DNA of 64,000 bases from Holtermannia corniformis (taxonomy: Eukaryota; Basidiomycota; Tremellomycetes; Holtermanniales), in the NCBI GenBank assembly GCA_001599935.1, contig BCIJ01000003.1, positions 190,606-254,605 of the forward strand, read 5' to 3'. Below, piece by piece: positions 34,165-45,671 of this stretch. The position numbers and the translations under genes are program-made. Within the stretch, counting starts at the first letter, position 1. The number at the start of each line of letters is the position of its first letter. The notes beneath the pieces were generated by a model, which worked only from the letters and a program-made list of their open reading frames with translations, did no database searches and was not told the DNA's origin.

Positions 34165-36008
34165 ATGACCAACATCAGTATCCAAAATCTCTACAACGAC
34201 GCGGTCGCTTTACTTGACAAATCGACGCCATCGACATTAGTTCGGGTGTCCGGTATGTCCGACGATCGTCCGGTTGGTGCGACGTGTTTCAGGTTACGCT
34301 GGAGTCGTCGCGCTCCTGACTCTGACTTTGTCCTTTTACTCAGCCCACACAAGCGATCGGTCTCTCTCGTAGGGTCAGGCAGTGTGCTGTCACAGCCAGC
34401 AAGGTGTCATGTGGGTGTCTAGATGTCAACGAACAAAGCAGCAACTGACTCGCACAGGCCACTCCCCGTCGAGAAGTCGCAAGGCAGCGTACGTACCTTT
34501 GCTCTTCTAGACCGTCAAGCTGACAGAAGCAGGTATCAAGCCTGATTTCCCGTTTCCAAAACGCAGCTGATGCCAATGAGCGTCGCAAGGCGCAAGAGGG
34601 GCAGCCGAGGCCTATTGGCCGGCTGAGTTCAGGAGGACCGGGCGCTGTCAAGAAGGTTGTCGAGAGCGTCAAGGATGCTCTGGAGATCAAACCTGAACCG
34701 CAGGGCGCCAGTGTACCGAACGAGGTGGCTACCAAGGCGCAGGCGGCGGTCCCGAGGCAGGAGGACAAGCCTGCTAACGGGGCTGAGGCCGTCGCTGAGC
34801 TCGTGGCTACGGACGCGGCACTCGAGGTGCCTGACAAGTCGGCCCTACCCGCTACACCTGCTCGACCTGCTGAGAACGAGTCCAAGCCGACATCTTCACC
34901 CGTCAAACCATCTCCGGCGGAATCATCTCCTGTTCAACCTCTCGTCAATCCGTCGCCTGTAAAGGCCTCTCCTCACGCGAGCAAACGGACACAAACTCAT
35001 TCGTCCACTGCTACCAAATCCTCCCCCGCCTCATCCTCTGCATTGAACAGAGCACCCTCATCGTCTACCAAAGCGCTCACACCCCAGCGCACAGGCTCGG
35101 TCCGAGCGGCGCGCACGTCCGAACCAGCACTCCGACCGCAAGCAACTGGCTCGAGCGTTTCGCCTGCGCCTCTGAAGCCACAATTGACAGGCACTCCAAC
35201 GCGTCCCACGGCCGCTTCGTTGGCTCGCGCTAGGGAGTCACAGGAGCGAAGGGCGGCAGCTGCAGCGAAGAGTAACGGTGCGACGCCCAGTTCGGGCTCG
35301 CTATCGAAAGCAACGGGCCGGAGTGGCCTCACCCCTGGACGCAGTGGTATTCCCACGCGCGCCTCGCCCTCGCCCTCGCCTAATGCTATCCGTCGCGATC
35401 GAAAGATCTCGACATCATCAACCGCATCAGCCGGCAGTTCTTCCATCCCCCGTCGTTCCATCGGCAGTGCCACGCCGACGCCATCGGCGACGCCGGCCAA
35501 GAAGACAGTCGGCGCACCATCAAGTAGTTTGATGCGCGGCACCGCGAGTTCCCGCTTGAAGGCTGCGAATGCACCTGTTGCGACAGTCTCGTCGACGAAC
35601 GGCAAGAAGTCGGGCGAACTAGTGGCGAAAACTAAAGTAGCGCCCAAAGCTACGGGTCAAGGCGCCGCGGCGCGTGCGTCGCCCGTGAAGCCGAAAGTGC
35701 GCAACGGGAACGAGACGCGGTCCGCGGCTGTGGCACCAGAATCCGGATCACAGGATCCCGAGGTGGAGCAGGGTGGTAGTGCCCAGGACGACGCTACAGA
35801 TGCGGCCGACACTAGCGTGCCATCCACAGAAACGGACGACCCCACGACCCCGCTCCAGCTAGAGTCCCAGCCGGAACCACAGATCATCGGTCGGATCGGT
35901 CTAGCCGGTGCACCGGCCAATCGCGCCACGCCGCCCTCGTCCCCCAAACCCGCGCAAACCGAGGCTGAGAGCCAGGGCGAGGTGGTAGAGATCCCCGATC
36001 TCGAATGA
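34165..36008 (+). CDS. Unknown Ser/Pro/Ala-rich protein with N-terminal membrane anchor
   Basis: Not recognised as a known family. The ATG at 34165 gives MTNISIQNLYNDAVALLDKS. Splicing out about 34255-34294 creates a hydrophobic stretch, YAGVVALLTLTLSFYSA, likely one membrane helix. Two more introns lead to PLPVEKSQGSVSSLISRFQN and ADANERRKAQEGQPRPIG. The remaining 400 residues are low-complexity, rich in Ser, Pro, Ala, Thr, Lys and Arg, with many SP/TP sites (for example GRSGLTPGRSGIPTRASP). The acidic end is EVVEIPDLE. The composition suggests an anchored, disordered, phosphorylated adaptor. The short motif SLISRFQN could be a binding helix. Divergent from the channel gene with 262 nt between start codons. 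Confidence 0.72.
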
Positions 36009-36130
36009 TCGTCATGTGAAAGCGAGCGACGAGCAGTTTATGAATGACATTGCGGTACGATCAAGACTGGTGCAGGACGCCACAAGAGCAATAGGGTACA
36101 ACATGTATCGCTGAGCAAGCGATCAACAAG

Positions 36131-37131
36131 CTAGGCGGCATAAGGCTCTGCTTGGTTATTATAGACTCTGAGAAGTTTGCCTTGATATGTGTCAGCTGCC
36201 GCAGTTGAGCCAGGCTTGGCAACGCACCATTCCCGACTTTGCGCTTGTACAAGAACTGGACAATCGTCTCGCTCTCCTTGTTCTGCCCGCCACCCAGCCC
36301 GCGCACCCAGTGCTGGTTTGCCTTTTCCGCCAAGACTGCATGAGCGGCATGGACGTCTGAGAGCGTCATGATTTGAAGTTCGGGTTTCGGAGGCGGCGTA
36401 GGTTGTTTGAGTGCACCTGTGCGGGAGCGTGTGGATGGGACGGGAGGTGGTGGCGTTGGAGTGCGCGCTGTTACCTCTGCTGACGCTGCTTCGGTCGGCG
36501 TCGTCGGTACGAGCTCGTGTGTCGAGACCGGTTCGGGCGAGAGTGGGAGTGGTGGGTACCGATGGTTGTTGACGGGTGAGCGTCGGGATCCTCCGGGTGA
36601 GTAAGTGTTTGGGAGGGGAGGCAGTGTTGGTTCGCGTGGGGCGTAGAGCATGTTGGCTATCGCGTCTCAGTGCATGATAGGGCTCGGTTACGATAGCAAC
36701 TCACGCGGCTCGACTGCCTGCTCTGACCACGGCGAGGTCGACCAGGTAGGTAGCAGATCATGATACTCGAGGTAGCGATACAGCGTTTCCGCCGGCAAGT
36801 CCAAAAAGTTGATCTACCCTCGCGTCAGCCCTCCACTTTTCCACGTCCACCCATTGCCCAGACGGGCGCAACGTACCCTCGGTCGAATCTCACCCTCACT
36901 CATCTCTGCATCCTCCTCGTCTCTCCCTCTGCCCAAGTTGGTAGCAGCTCGCAGCAACGCGTTGGCATCGCGCCGGGCGCTGTCCCTATCGAGGCCGAGG
37001 TAGGAATCCGACTCTTTACGCCGTTTATTGACGGCGGTGCGACCGGCCGCACTGCCTGGACCTGCCGTCGTCCGTGGTCGTTTGAACGGTGGCTGCATGG
37101 ACGAAGCGGATGAGGGTGAGGGTGGTCCCAT
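36131..37131 (-). CDS. SAP30-like protein (Sin3/HDAC complex)
   Basis: Probable Sin3-binding subunit of the Rpd3 histone deacetylase complex. The start ATG at 37131 gives MGPPSPSSASSMQPPFKRPR, then a basic TAVNKRRKESD patch. After an intron INFLDLPAETLYRYLEYHD has the SAP30 pattern (two hydrophobics, LP-E-TL-RY). The final part reads DVHAAHAVLAEKANQHWVR, then KESETIVQFLYKRKVGNG, the second SAP30-type helix. Using the GTGCGT..CAAG intron the tail becomes KLLRVYNNQAEPYAA and stops at 36131-36133. A proline-rich linker (PTPPPPVPSTRS) lies between the helices. SAP30 is the best fit, but similarity is limited to short helices. Divergent from FCF1. Confidence 0.6.
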
Positions 37132-37353
37132 GGCGAGAAAGATGAAGCAACAAGGAGGCAAGCAGCACGACGTGGTTTTGCTGGACGCTGGGTGCGAGTG
37201 GCGACACTTTCACCACGCGATAACGTAACCGGACACGTCATTAACCGCGGCGAGGGGTTTGGTGTCACGTGATCACCAAAAGTCAATGAACGGTAGCGAG
37301 CAGTTCAAGGCAAGAGTAGCATCAGTGGTGAAAGCGACAGCACTGCAATCATC

Positions 37354-38414
37354 ATGGTATGCATCCAAGGCAGCGTAGTGGGCTTGGCTAACCCTCACTC
37401 AGGTGAAAGCAAAGAAAACTCGCAAGTTTGCCGCCGTCAAACGGATGATCAAACCATCTGATCCCCGACTGTGCGTGTCGACTCGCAAGCCAGTCTAGAC
37501 AAGACTGACACGGGATGCAGCAAGGAAAACGTAGAGAGAGCCGCGAAAAAGGCCGAGGCTGAAAAGGTGGCAGAAGAGAAGAAGGCAATGTACGTCCTGT
37601 CGAGTGGCAAAATGGTGACAGCTGCTGATGACAGTTCTTTCCAGCGCGCAAATCCCAGCGTCGTACGTCAACGCAGGCTGGCAAGTAATCTACAGAGCTG
37701 ATGCAGTGTTCCTCCAGGCTCTTCTTGTCGCACAACACCAACCTTGGCCCGCCATACCGCGTCCTGGTCGACACCAACTTTATCAACTTTTCAATCCAGA
37801 ACAAGATTGAACTCGTGCAGGGCATGATGGATTGCTTGATGGCGAAATGTACGTCGTTCTCAGTGCTGCCTTGATCCCTGTGGCGTAAACCTGACGAGCG
37901 TAGGCATCCCGCAGATTACAGACTGTGTGCTGGCAGAGTTGGAGAAGCTGGGGCCAAAGTACAGGCTGGCATTGCGGTGCGTGCTACCGGCTTCCAGGCG
38001 TACATGGAGGCTACTAACTCGGAGGATACAGGATAGCGCGTGATCCGCGATTCGAACGCCTGCCTTGTTCTCGTCAGTCCAACCCTCGTGCGGCCTTTGT
38101 CCAGAAGCTGACACTCTGCTAGACGGCGGCACGTACGCAGATGACTGCCTCGTCCAACGCGTCACCGTCTCCAAATGCTATATTGTCGCTACTGTCAGTC
38201 TTGCCTTTCACTCTCCCCGTGCAAGCTAACATCCGGCCCATCGCAGTGCGATCGCGACCTCCGTCGGCGGATCCGCAAAGTGCCAGGTGTACCATTGATG
38301 TACGTCGTGAGGCGGCGATATCAGATTGAGCGACTGCCAGAGTGAGTCGTGACGTGTTGCGAGAGTCGCTGCAAGCTGATGCGTGTGTATAGTGGCGGTG
38401 CTTCGTTCGCTTAG
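37354..38414 (+). CDS. FCF1: FCF1 PIN-domain ribosome-biogenesis factor
   Basis: Nucleolar SSU-processome PIN-domain protein needed for early cleavages of pre-rRNA. The start codon ATG at 37354-37356 is followed at once by an intron (37357-37402), so residue 2 comes from exon 2: M|VKAKKTRKFAAVKRM, matching MGKAKKTRKFA of other FCF1 proteins. The PIN core has NLGPPYRVLVDTNFINFSIQ, then KIELVQGMMDCLMAKC, ITDCVLAELEKLGPKY, IARDPRFERLPC, GGTYADDCLVQRVTVSKCY, IVATCDRDLRRRIRKVPG and MYVVRRRYQIERLPDGGA. Catalytic-type acidic residues DTN, DD and CDRD are in place. About seven introns. The stop is at 38412-38414, convergent with the sugar transporter. Confidence 0.95.
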
Positions 38415-38605
38415 GGTTACTTTTGTATTTGCCGTGTATGCACCGTTGGACTTTCATTCGCGAGCGATGCTGTGCTGTGAGGGATCTTGACCTGATATGA
38501 TATGAGCTTAGCACGGATGTCGTGATCTAACTTGCTGGGCACGCCGCCAGCACGCGCTTTGTCGTCAAGTAGCTTGCACGTATAACATATATCCCTAGGA
38601 ACCAC

Positions 38606-41078
38606 TCAGACGATAGCCTTGACATTCACCTGGTCGAACCCAAGCTCCTTGAACACCCTCTCTGCAATCTGCTGGTCTTGCGCAGACGAGACGTCACCAA
38701 ACAACGCATTCGTCTCTTCGAGCGTCTTAAGCCGGGTCTCGGGGATGAAGAAGTCTGCGCGGGAGCGTAAGTACCACTTCTGTTGTAAAGTTCCGGGTGG
38801 ACGTACAGGTCGTAATGAGGCCGAGGACAGCGAAAGCGGCAAAGAAGAAATAGGTACTGTGTTGTGTGAGCGCTTCGGTAGGAACAGTGCATGTCGACGT
38901 ACCCGCCGTGCGCGAGGTTGTCGAGCATAAGAGGTGAGACGACGCCGATGATGCTGCGGGATGTCAGCGCCAGTGATGCAGGGGAAGAGGTCGACGACTT
39001 GCAAGTTGCACATCCAGGTGCACGAAGTGGTGATGGAGATTCCGGTCGACCGGATCGAGAGCGGGAAGATCTCACTTGGAAGCACTGTACCGTTCGTCAG
39101 CACCGGTCCCGCCGCCCACAGCTGCAACACTCACCCCAGCCAATCGGCGCCCACGAATACGAAAAGTTGACGTCGTAGATGTAGACGAACGCGATCGCAG
39201 CGTTGCCTGCCGTCTTGTGTGCTGGCCAGTCATCGCTGTAGGCGGCGACGAGCGAGCCGACGATGATGAGTGAGATCCCGCAACCGATGGCGCCGGCCAT
39301 GAGTAGGGGACGACGGCCGACGCTGTCGAGGAAGAGAACGGCGGGGATCGTGAAGACCGAGTTGACAATGCCATAGATGCCCGTCGCAAGGAGGGAAGTT
39401 GTGTTTGGGTCGAGGCCGAGCTGACCGAAGACTGTGATGGTGTGAGTAATGTATGGGCGAAGGATGGTACTGCGACTTACTGGTTGGCGCATAGTAAATG
39501 ATTGCCTGCAGAAATCAGTATCGAGGATATCCGACTGAATGATACGTACGTTGCACCCCAAGAACTGCTGGTAGAACATGACGAGGCAGCCAACAGCCGT
39601 ACGGTGGAACTTGGCCTTGCTGGATACGAGCTCGAGGTAAGGCTGGATCGCAGCACGGACACCGGTACGTCCCGCGAGCTGGTTGGCACGGATCTCGCGA
39701 GCAATGATGACCTCGGCTTTGATTTGCAGAAGCTCGGCGATGAGTTCCGGGTCATCAGCTGGCAGTCGGCGGAGGCGGACGAGCGTCGATTGGGCTTCCT
39801 CGTCGCGGCCCTTTTCGACGAGCCAGCGGGGTGAGAATGGAAGGAAGAACATGCCAACGCCGAGCACCTGGCTTTGTTAGAGCAAGGCAAGCAACGAATG
39901 GAAGTCGAGCTCACCAAGGCGGGGAGAATCTGCAAGCCGACTGGGATACGCCAAGCTGCGCGCGTTTGGCCCGTGCAGCCACCCGCGGGAACGTCGTTGT
40001 AGGCATCGAAGGTACGTTGGCCTGTGGAATAGTCAGCGAGTGTCTATAGCCAAGCCCGACTACGTACCATTGAGAAGGGCGCCAGTGTACGGGGTACCAG
40101 GAGCGCAGCGTGTGCCCCCGATGTGCGAAGTCCCATAGGCGATCCAGTCTACGGCGCGTGAGCAGAGTCGTGGGAGCATCTACGGCCACTAACAGCTGAA
40201 CAAGATCTGTGACAGTGTCAGCATCCCGTGAGGTAACAGCCGGTCATGTACTGACACCAAGAGTAATCGCGAGCTGCTGCAAAGCCACGAGCGAGCCACG
40301 GATGTTTGGCGACGAAATCTACGCTCTGCTTAGTCGTCGGCCGGATAGACGGAGCACACTCACTTCGGCAATGTACATGGGCACGACGTGCGTCAAAGCA
40401 CCGACAGAAAGACCGGCGATAAAGCGGCCAGCGTACAAGTAGCCCTGCGCCTGTCAGCTCATGCTCGCCAGGTCTTGTCCAGCAACTCACCGGGTTCATG
40501 GCGCCAGTCTGCAGCGCACTGCCCAACAGAAAGATGACAACATTGACAATGATGTTGTACCGACGCCCGATGCGGTCGGTGAATGGACCGTTGATGAGAC
40601 TGCCCAGCCAGGCACCGAGCAGCAAAGTGGAAACAAACCAACCCTGTGTCGAGTGAGAGGGTGATGCTGAGGCAGAGGGCACCGACTGACCTTTTGGCCG
40701 GCATCCATGTAGATCGAAGGGAACTGCGCGCCGAATGATTCGAGGACCAACACATTGCCGACGACACCTTGGTCATAGCCGACTGCAAGCTTCAGTCGGA
40801 GAAAAACATGCTTGACGACGGTTTCGACTCACACAAAAAGCCACCAAGCGTCGCCAAGGAAGTAATGCCGAGCCTGACAGCCTGTCAGTAGCTATCGTAG
40901 AAACGACAGTGTCCTTCACTCACACTTGGGGACTCTGGAAAAGTCCACGGAGACCACTGGCGCCGCTTTTCGGGGTCGTCTGGTGAGCAATGTCGAGGTG
41001 CTCGATCACGTTCGCCTTGGGCTCGTGATCGTGGTCCCGACTTGAGGTTGGGGAAGGCTGAGTATGAGGAAGAGACAT
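38606..41078 (-). CDS. MFS sugar transporter (SP family)
   Basis: Twelve-helix plasma-membrane sugar/H+ transporter of the hexose-type family. The start ATG at 41078 gives MSLPHTQPSPTSSRDHDHEP. Signatures: GYDQGVVGNVLV, then LINGPFTDRIGRRYN (the loop 2 GR[KR] motif), AGRFIAGLSVGALTHVVPMY, SSPNIRGSLVALQQLAIT, LPFSPRWLVEKGRDEEAQ (a variant of PESPRWL), YQQFLGCN followed by AIIYYAP, LFLDSVGRRPLLMAG, and VLPSEIFPLSIRSTG. The C-terminal RLKTLEETNALFGD is the usual PET-LEE motif. About a dozen introns. The tail ends QVNVKAIV. Substrate not deducible. Confidence 0.9.
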
Positions 41079-41365
41079 GCTGGGGCTACCGTCTGGAGGC
41101 GATGGGAGCCAAGTGGGGACTCCCGGGCCTCAGTTTATACCATTGCAGCGTCTCCAAGCGACGGAGCGGGGGTTCCGCTGGTGGCGTTCATCACATGTCG
41201 CATGCCGAAGCGGCAGTGGCTCGGCCAAGCCCGCGCGCGGAGAGGACCTCGAGCCCCGGACGGGGCGCGGGGAGCGAGCTCCGCTGCGCATGTGTACTGC
41301 GTAGACTGTGGGAGGGCACTTGAGAGAGACTGAGCGGGGCGTGGTTGTTGCAGTACTGTACCAAC

Positions 41366-42431
41366 ATGACAGGCGTTCCGGTCAAAGATACTATAGAAGC
41401 GCTTGCAACCTCGATTGTGAAGCGCCTGCATTCGTGAGTTCTGCGTGGCCGAGACGTCAGTAGCTGACAACGTCAATGTCCAGCGTGCCGGAAGACCAGC
41501 GCCTGTTGATCGGTAAGTCTCAGAGCTCGTCTCCAAATAACAACTGACTGTGCAAGGCATTGCTGGCTTCCCGGGGTCTGGCAAGTCCACCATTGCCTAT
41601 CCGCTCACCAAACGCGTCAACGACCTCGTCCACGCCGAAGCAGCCGCTTGGGATGGCGAGGGCAGCGACAAGACGAGTGACTCGGGCTCAGAGAGCGATG
41701 TTGCGCTTTGTGTCGGCATGGATGGTTGGCACTATCCACAATCGTACCTTGCGGCTCACGAGGTACGTTGACGTTTCAAAGGGACCCGCATGCTGATGGC
41801 CGTACAGGACTCGGAGATGATGTTCGCTCGGCGTGGAGCGCACTTTACCTTTGACGGCGTTGCGTTTAGCCAGTTTGTGCTGCAGTTGCGCAACGGCAAC
41901 GGCGACGTGGCTCTTCCATTTCCCGCCTTTTCGCACGCGGCCAAGGATCCATATGATGATGGCTCTGTCGTGTGCCAGCATCACCGAATTGTGTAGGTTT
42001 CATCCACTCCAGTGTCGGATTGGATTGACAAACTCCCAGCATCATCGAGGGCCTGTACTGTTTCCTGAATATCTTGCCGTGGAGCCTTGTCGGAGCCGTT
42101 CTCGACGAACGGATATGGATCGACGTCCCGCGGTACGTAGATTGCTTGACTGTCTCAACAAAGCGCTGACAGAGGTACCCAGAGAGGTCGCCCGGGAACG
42201 ACTGATCGCAAGACATTTGCGAGACGGAGTCGAGACCTCGGCCGACGGGGCGGCGCGGCGAGGTATGTATTGCCTATCTTGCAGTCGCCTCCTGCTGACA
42301 GTACCAAAGCCGATGACTCAGATCTGTGCGCAAACGCCCATCATGACCCGCGATGACTGACAGAGCGCAGGATCAACGGCGACTTTATCGTGGCGAACCT
42401 GATGCAGCCGACTGTCGTCATCGAAGGATGA
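41366..42431 (+). CDS. P-loop kinase, uridine-kinase/YFH7-like
   Basis: Small-molecule kinase of the phosphoribulokinase/uridine kinase superfamily, closest in pattern to yeast Yfh7. The start ATG at 41366 gives MTGVPVKDTIEALATSIVKR. Walker A is GIAGFPGSGKSTIAYPLTKR. The substrate-binding segment is CVGMDGWHYPQSYLAAHE. A Walker-B-like IIEGLYCFLN and lid residues VARERLIARHLRDGVE follow. Splicing out the GTGCGC..GCGCAG intron near the end gives DLINGDFIVANLMQPTVVIE and a stop at 42429-42431. Without that splice the protein would end at 42360. Six or seven introns. Divergent from the sugar transporter, which hints at, but does not prove, a sugar-related substrate. Confidence 0.82.
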
Positions 42432-42835
42432 GAATGCGAGTAGATGCAGGCCGTGTATAGACCGATGCATATAGATGAGAGGCCATGATCAGTGTATACT
42501 TGCGCAAGACGCACCTCAGCCGAAGGGCGCGTCTGTCGAGATGTTTTCATGTGTGCAACCGTAGGCTGAAGCATGCGCCTTAGGTGAAAAAAACGGCGTT
42601 TCGGCGTTGGCGTTTATGGTAGGCGCAGGGTCTGCGTCGCTAACTGGTTGAATCTGCGGGGATCCCGCAACTACGTGGGTTTGGCCCCGATGCCGCCCGG
42701 GTTTCGGACCGAAGCGGTGTGGAACTGGCGGATCGACGGAGAGCAAGACCCGCCGTTGCGAGAGTGACTTGCTTGGCTGTTGTCGCTGTACGCTCACTGC
42801 TGTCCGCTTGGGACGATCTCCCCGCCTGATACAGC
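42432..42835. promoter_or_regulatory. Intergenic region upstream of the zinc-cluster regulator
   Basis: 404 nt between tandem plus-strand genes. No coding exon or RNA gene seen. Several CGG/CCG triplets occur (42661-42760), the half-sites bound by Zn2Cys6 proteins, so self-regulation is possible but speculative. Confidence 0.35.
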
Positions 42836-45616
42836 ATGGCGACCTCACAGAGCCCCGCGCCGACGAGTGCACCTCCGCGATCCGTGCGAACCGCGCTAGT
42901 CGGAATTTTGAACCCTCAGCTGACGGTTGAACCTGCAGTGTCTCGAGTGTCGGCGTCTGAAACGCAAGGTACGTAACGCGAGCTGTAGTTTGCATCTGTC
43001 CCGTGCTGAACGTGACAGTGCAATCGTGAACAGCCATGCTCAGACTGTGTCAAGCATGCGAGGGTGTGCGAGTACGACAAGGTTATACGACCCAAGGTCA
43101 ACCGACAGTGCGTATCGTTCTGCACTATTCGGCGCTAGGGCTGATCCCGATACAGACAGCTGGAAGAGGTCGAAGACAAGGTGGCCAGGCTACAAGCTCT
43201 GCTTGAACGACATGCGCCCGGTCTCAATGTCTCTGCAGAATTGCAAGCAGAGCCTACCTCGCGCAAGCGGAAATCACCCAGCCGTTCACCAGAGCACGAC
43301 GCCTCGGCCTCGGCCCTCTTAAGCTTATCGACTAGCTACACTCTGCCGCCTACACCCGGTCCCTCGACTCACTTTATGTCGTCGACGCCGCAAGACCGAC
43401 TGTTCACCGGGTTGACGCCGACCCCAACGGCTCCACAACTAGTCTCACCACAACGGCCAGCCAAACAATTGCGCCAATGGTCTTCTAGCAGCTTCGCAGG
43501 CCGAAGGCTGGTGCCGCAGTCAGAGACTAGTATGCCAGAAAAGCAACCGCGGAACGCGGGCGGGTACGAGTGGAACGAGCGTGAAAGCATGGCTGGGGAC
43601 GGCACTGGGTCGCTTTCAATTGAACCTGATGGAAATGGGTATCTAGGTGAGTAGCGAGGTAAGGTGACGGCAACTTGCTGACATCCGTAGGCTTCGCATC
43701 TGGAGCATCTTTGCTCAGGATTTTGCAGATTTGTGCAGGCGGTCTCTCGCTCAGCCGTATCAACACGCCGCATCCCAGCCCAAGGTCTGCGCAGCTGCCA
43801 CTGCCGAGCTGGAACAATGTCGAGCCTTCAGAGTCGGACATGCACCTGTACCTCGACGCCTACTTTTCGCAATACCACCCGCAGTATCCTCTGGGTAGGT
43901 GTTTTGCCCGTCCCAGCCGCGCGCTGATAGTCCAGTGCACGAGCCAACATTCCGCGCGCAATGGGACGAGGTCGTCGAACGTCCTCCGTCGCGAGAGTAC
44001 GTCTCGCCATCTAGGATGCCCAAATGTTGAGCTTACTCGGCCCAGTTGGGACTTTCTCGCAAACGTCATGCTTGCGATTGGCGCGTTTTGCGCTCGTTCC
44101 GATACCCCGCAGATCGCCGATCACTTTCTAAACAAGGCAACGTTCAAGCTTGGCGTCGAACATCTCGAAGCAGGCAGCTTGGTGCTTGTGCAGGCTTTCA
44201 CTTTGCTCAGCAACCTGACGCAGAAGAGGAACCGGTTGAATGCGGGTTCGGTGTATCTCGGTCAGCCGTCGCGTTTTTCGAGAGGCGATCTCAGTCACTG
44301 AAACAGTACCAGGCATAGCTGTGCGAATGGCGATTGGACTCGGTCTGCATCGCGAATTGCCATTGTGGAGGATCACACCGTTTGAGCGCGAGACGAGGTG
44401 CGTGGAACGACGACTTGTCGATACTGAAAAGCTCACCGAGTCAGACGACGGGTCTGGTGGGTGCTCTATATGTTTGATTCGGGTGCTTGTGTGACGTTTG
44501 GCCGTCCTGTTGTATGTCCGCGTATCCAAGGGCTTGCCGAAGTCATACTGACGGGTGAAAGCTTCTGCCGGAGAATGAAGCAGACGTCAACATGGTCTTG
44601 AATATCCCCGACCGAGTACGTCACTAGAACTGACGTCTGTCATAGCACTCACAAGCCTAGCTACTAACTGCGAGGTCCCGTACGGCCCCTGAACCTCTGG
44701 AACAGCCAACAATCTACTCTTCGCTGCTATACCAATCCTCGCTGCACATATGTGCCAATCGCTGCTACAAGCGGGTCATCTCAACGCCATCGCCTTCAGT
44801 GGTCGAACTTCTCGAGCTTGGTGCCGATCTCGAAAGTTGGAAGCACAGCCTTCCATCCTGGCTCGTACATCAAGACTCATATGCCACCTACCCCTGGCTC
44901 GAGTTCACAGTACAGAAGCTGCTATGGCGATATCTCAACCTTCGAATCATCCTATTCCGCCGGCCATTCCTAGAACGTGCTCTTCGTCTCGCTCCGCTTC
45001 AGCCGCAGATTGTTTCGGAGCAAGATGCAAACCCATTGGCTGCGGCAGAGCTTGCGGGGGTCTCCGAGTGCCTTGCGAGCGCGCAAGAGTCTATACGGTC
45101 AATCCACCGCTTCTTTAGTACGCACTCGGCTGCCAAGCTGGAATGGTGGTACGGACTGTGAGTCCGGTACGCAGTAACGAGCAAAGGGCTGACAGTGAAC
45201 AGACATTTTCTATTCCACGCAACATTTGTCCCGCTCATTGCGCTACACACCGATCCAACGTCTGCTTCAATTGAGCAGTGGCGCTCAGACGTATCTCTTG
45301 CAAAAGCCACACTACGCTTACTCCCTGGCGATGCGCTGGCTCATCGTTGCCTCTCCATCATCACCCTATTGTCGCCACCAAATATGCCGGATGTGAACAC
45401 AACTAGCGACTTTGGCCAAAACTCCTTGGGCCCGTTATGGACAGATCCGAACTTCCTGGCTAGCATCGATCCGTCATCAGACTCGCAATGGCTTGGTGAT
45501 GAGCTCCGGCATACGCTGTGCGTCAACGAACGTTGTGATCCGGCTAGGACTGACGACCTTCTAGGCTTCCCTTTGCCGATCTCGCGACGTTGTCAACACT
45601 GTGGCCTTCCACTTGA
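42836..45616 (+). CDS. Zn2Cys6 transcription factor with fungal_trans domain
   Basis: Nuclear regulator of the Gal4 class. The ATG at 42836 gives MATSQSPAPTSAPPRSVRT. Two introns inside the zinc cluster must be removed to see it: CLECRRLKRK joined to CNREQPCSDCVKHARVC gives the spacing CX2CX6CX5CX2CX6C. A coiled-coil linker, QLEEVEDKVARLQALLER, follows. The middle-homology region has ESDMHLYLDAYFSQYHPQY, WDFLANVMLAIGAFCAR, AVRMAIGLGLHRELPLW and FGRPVLLPENEADVNM. The final exon is best read through a 47-nt intron as LPFADLATLSTLWPST, stopping at 45614-45616, only 55 nt from the amidase stop on the other strand. Target genes are not known, but the adjoining amidase and urea permease are candidates. 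Confidence 0.85.
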
Positions 45617-45671
45617 CATGCACAATCTTCTTCATCTACGGATTTTCTACAACGGCTTACATCCTGCGTCA

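Noticed and set aside
34340..34906. 188-codon minus-strand open frame
   Set aside because: Antisense of low-complexity coding sequence; composition explains the lack of stops.
43020..43040. Acceptor at GTGAACAG for the zinc-cluster intron
   Set aside because: It would delete the third cysteine; the earlier CGTGACAG acceptor restores a perfect CX2CX6CX5CX2CX6C.
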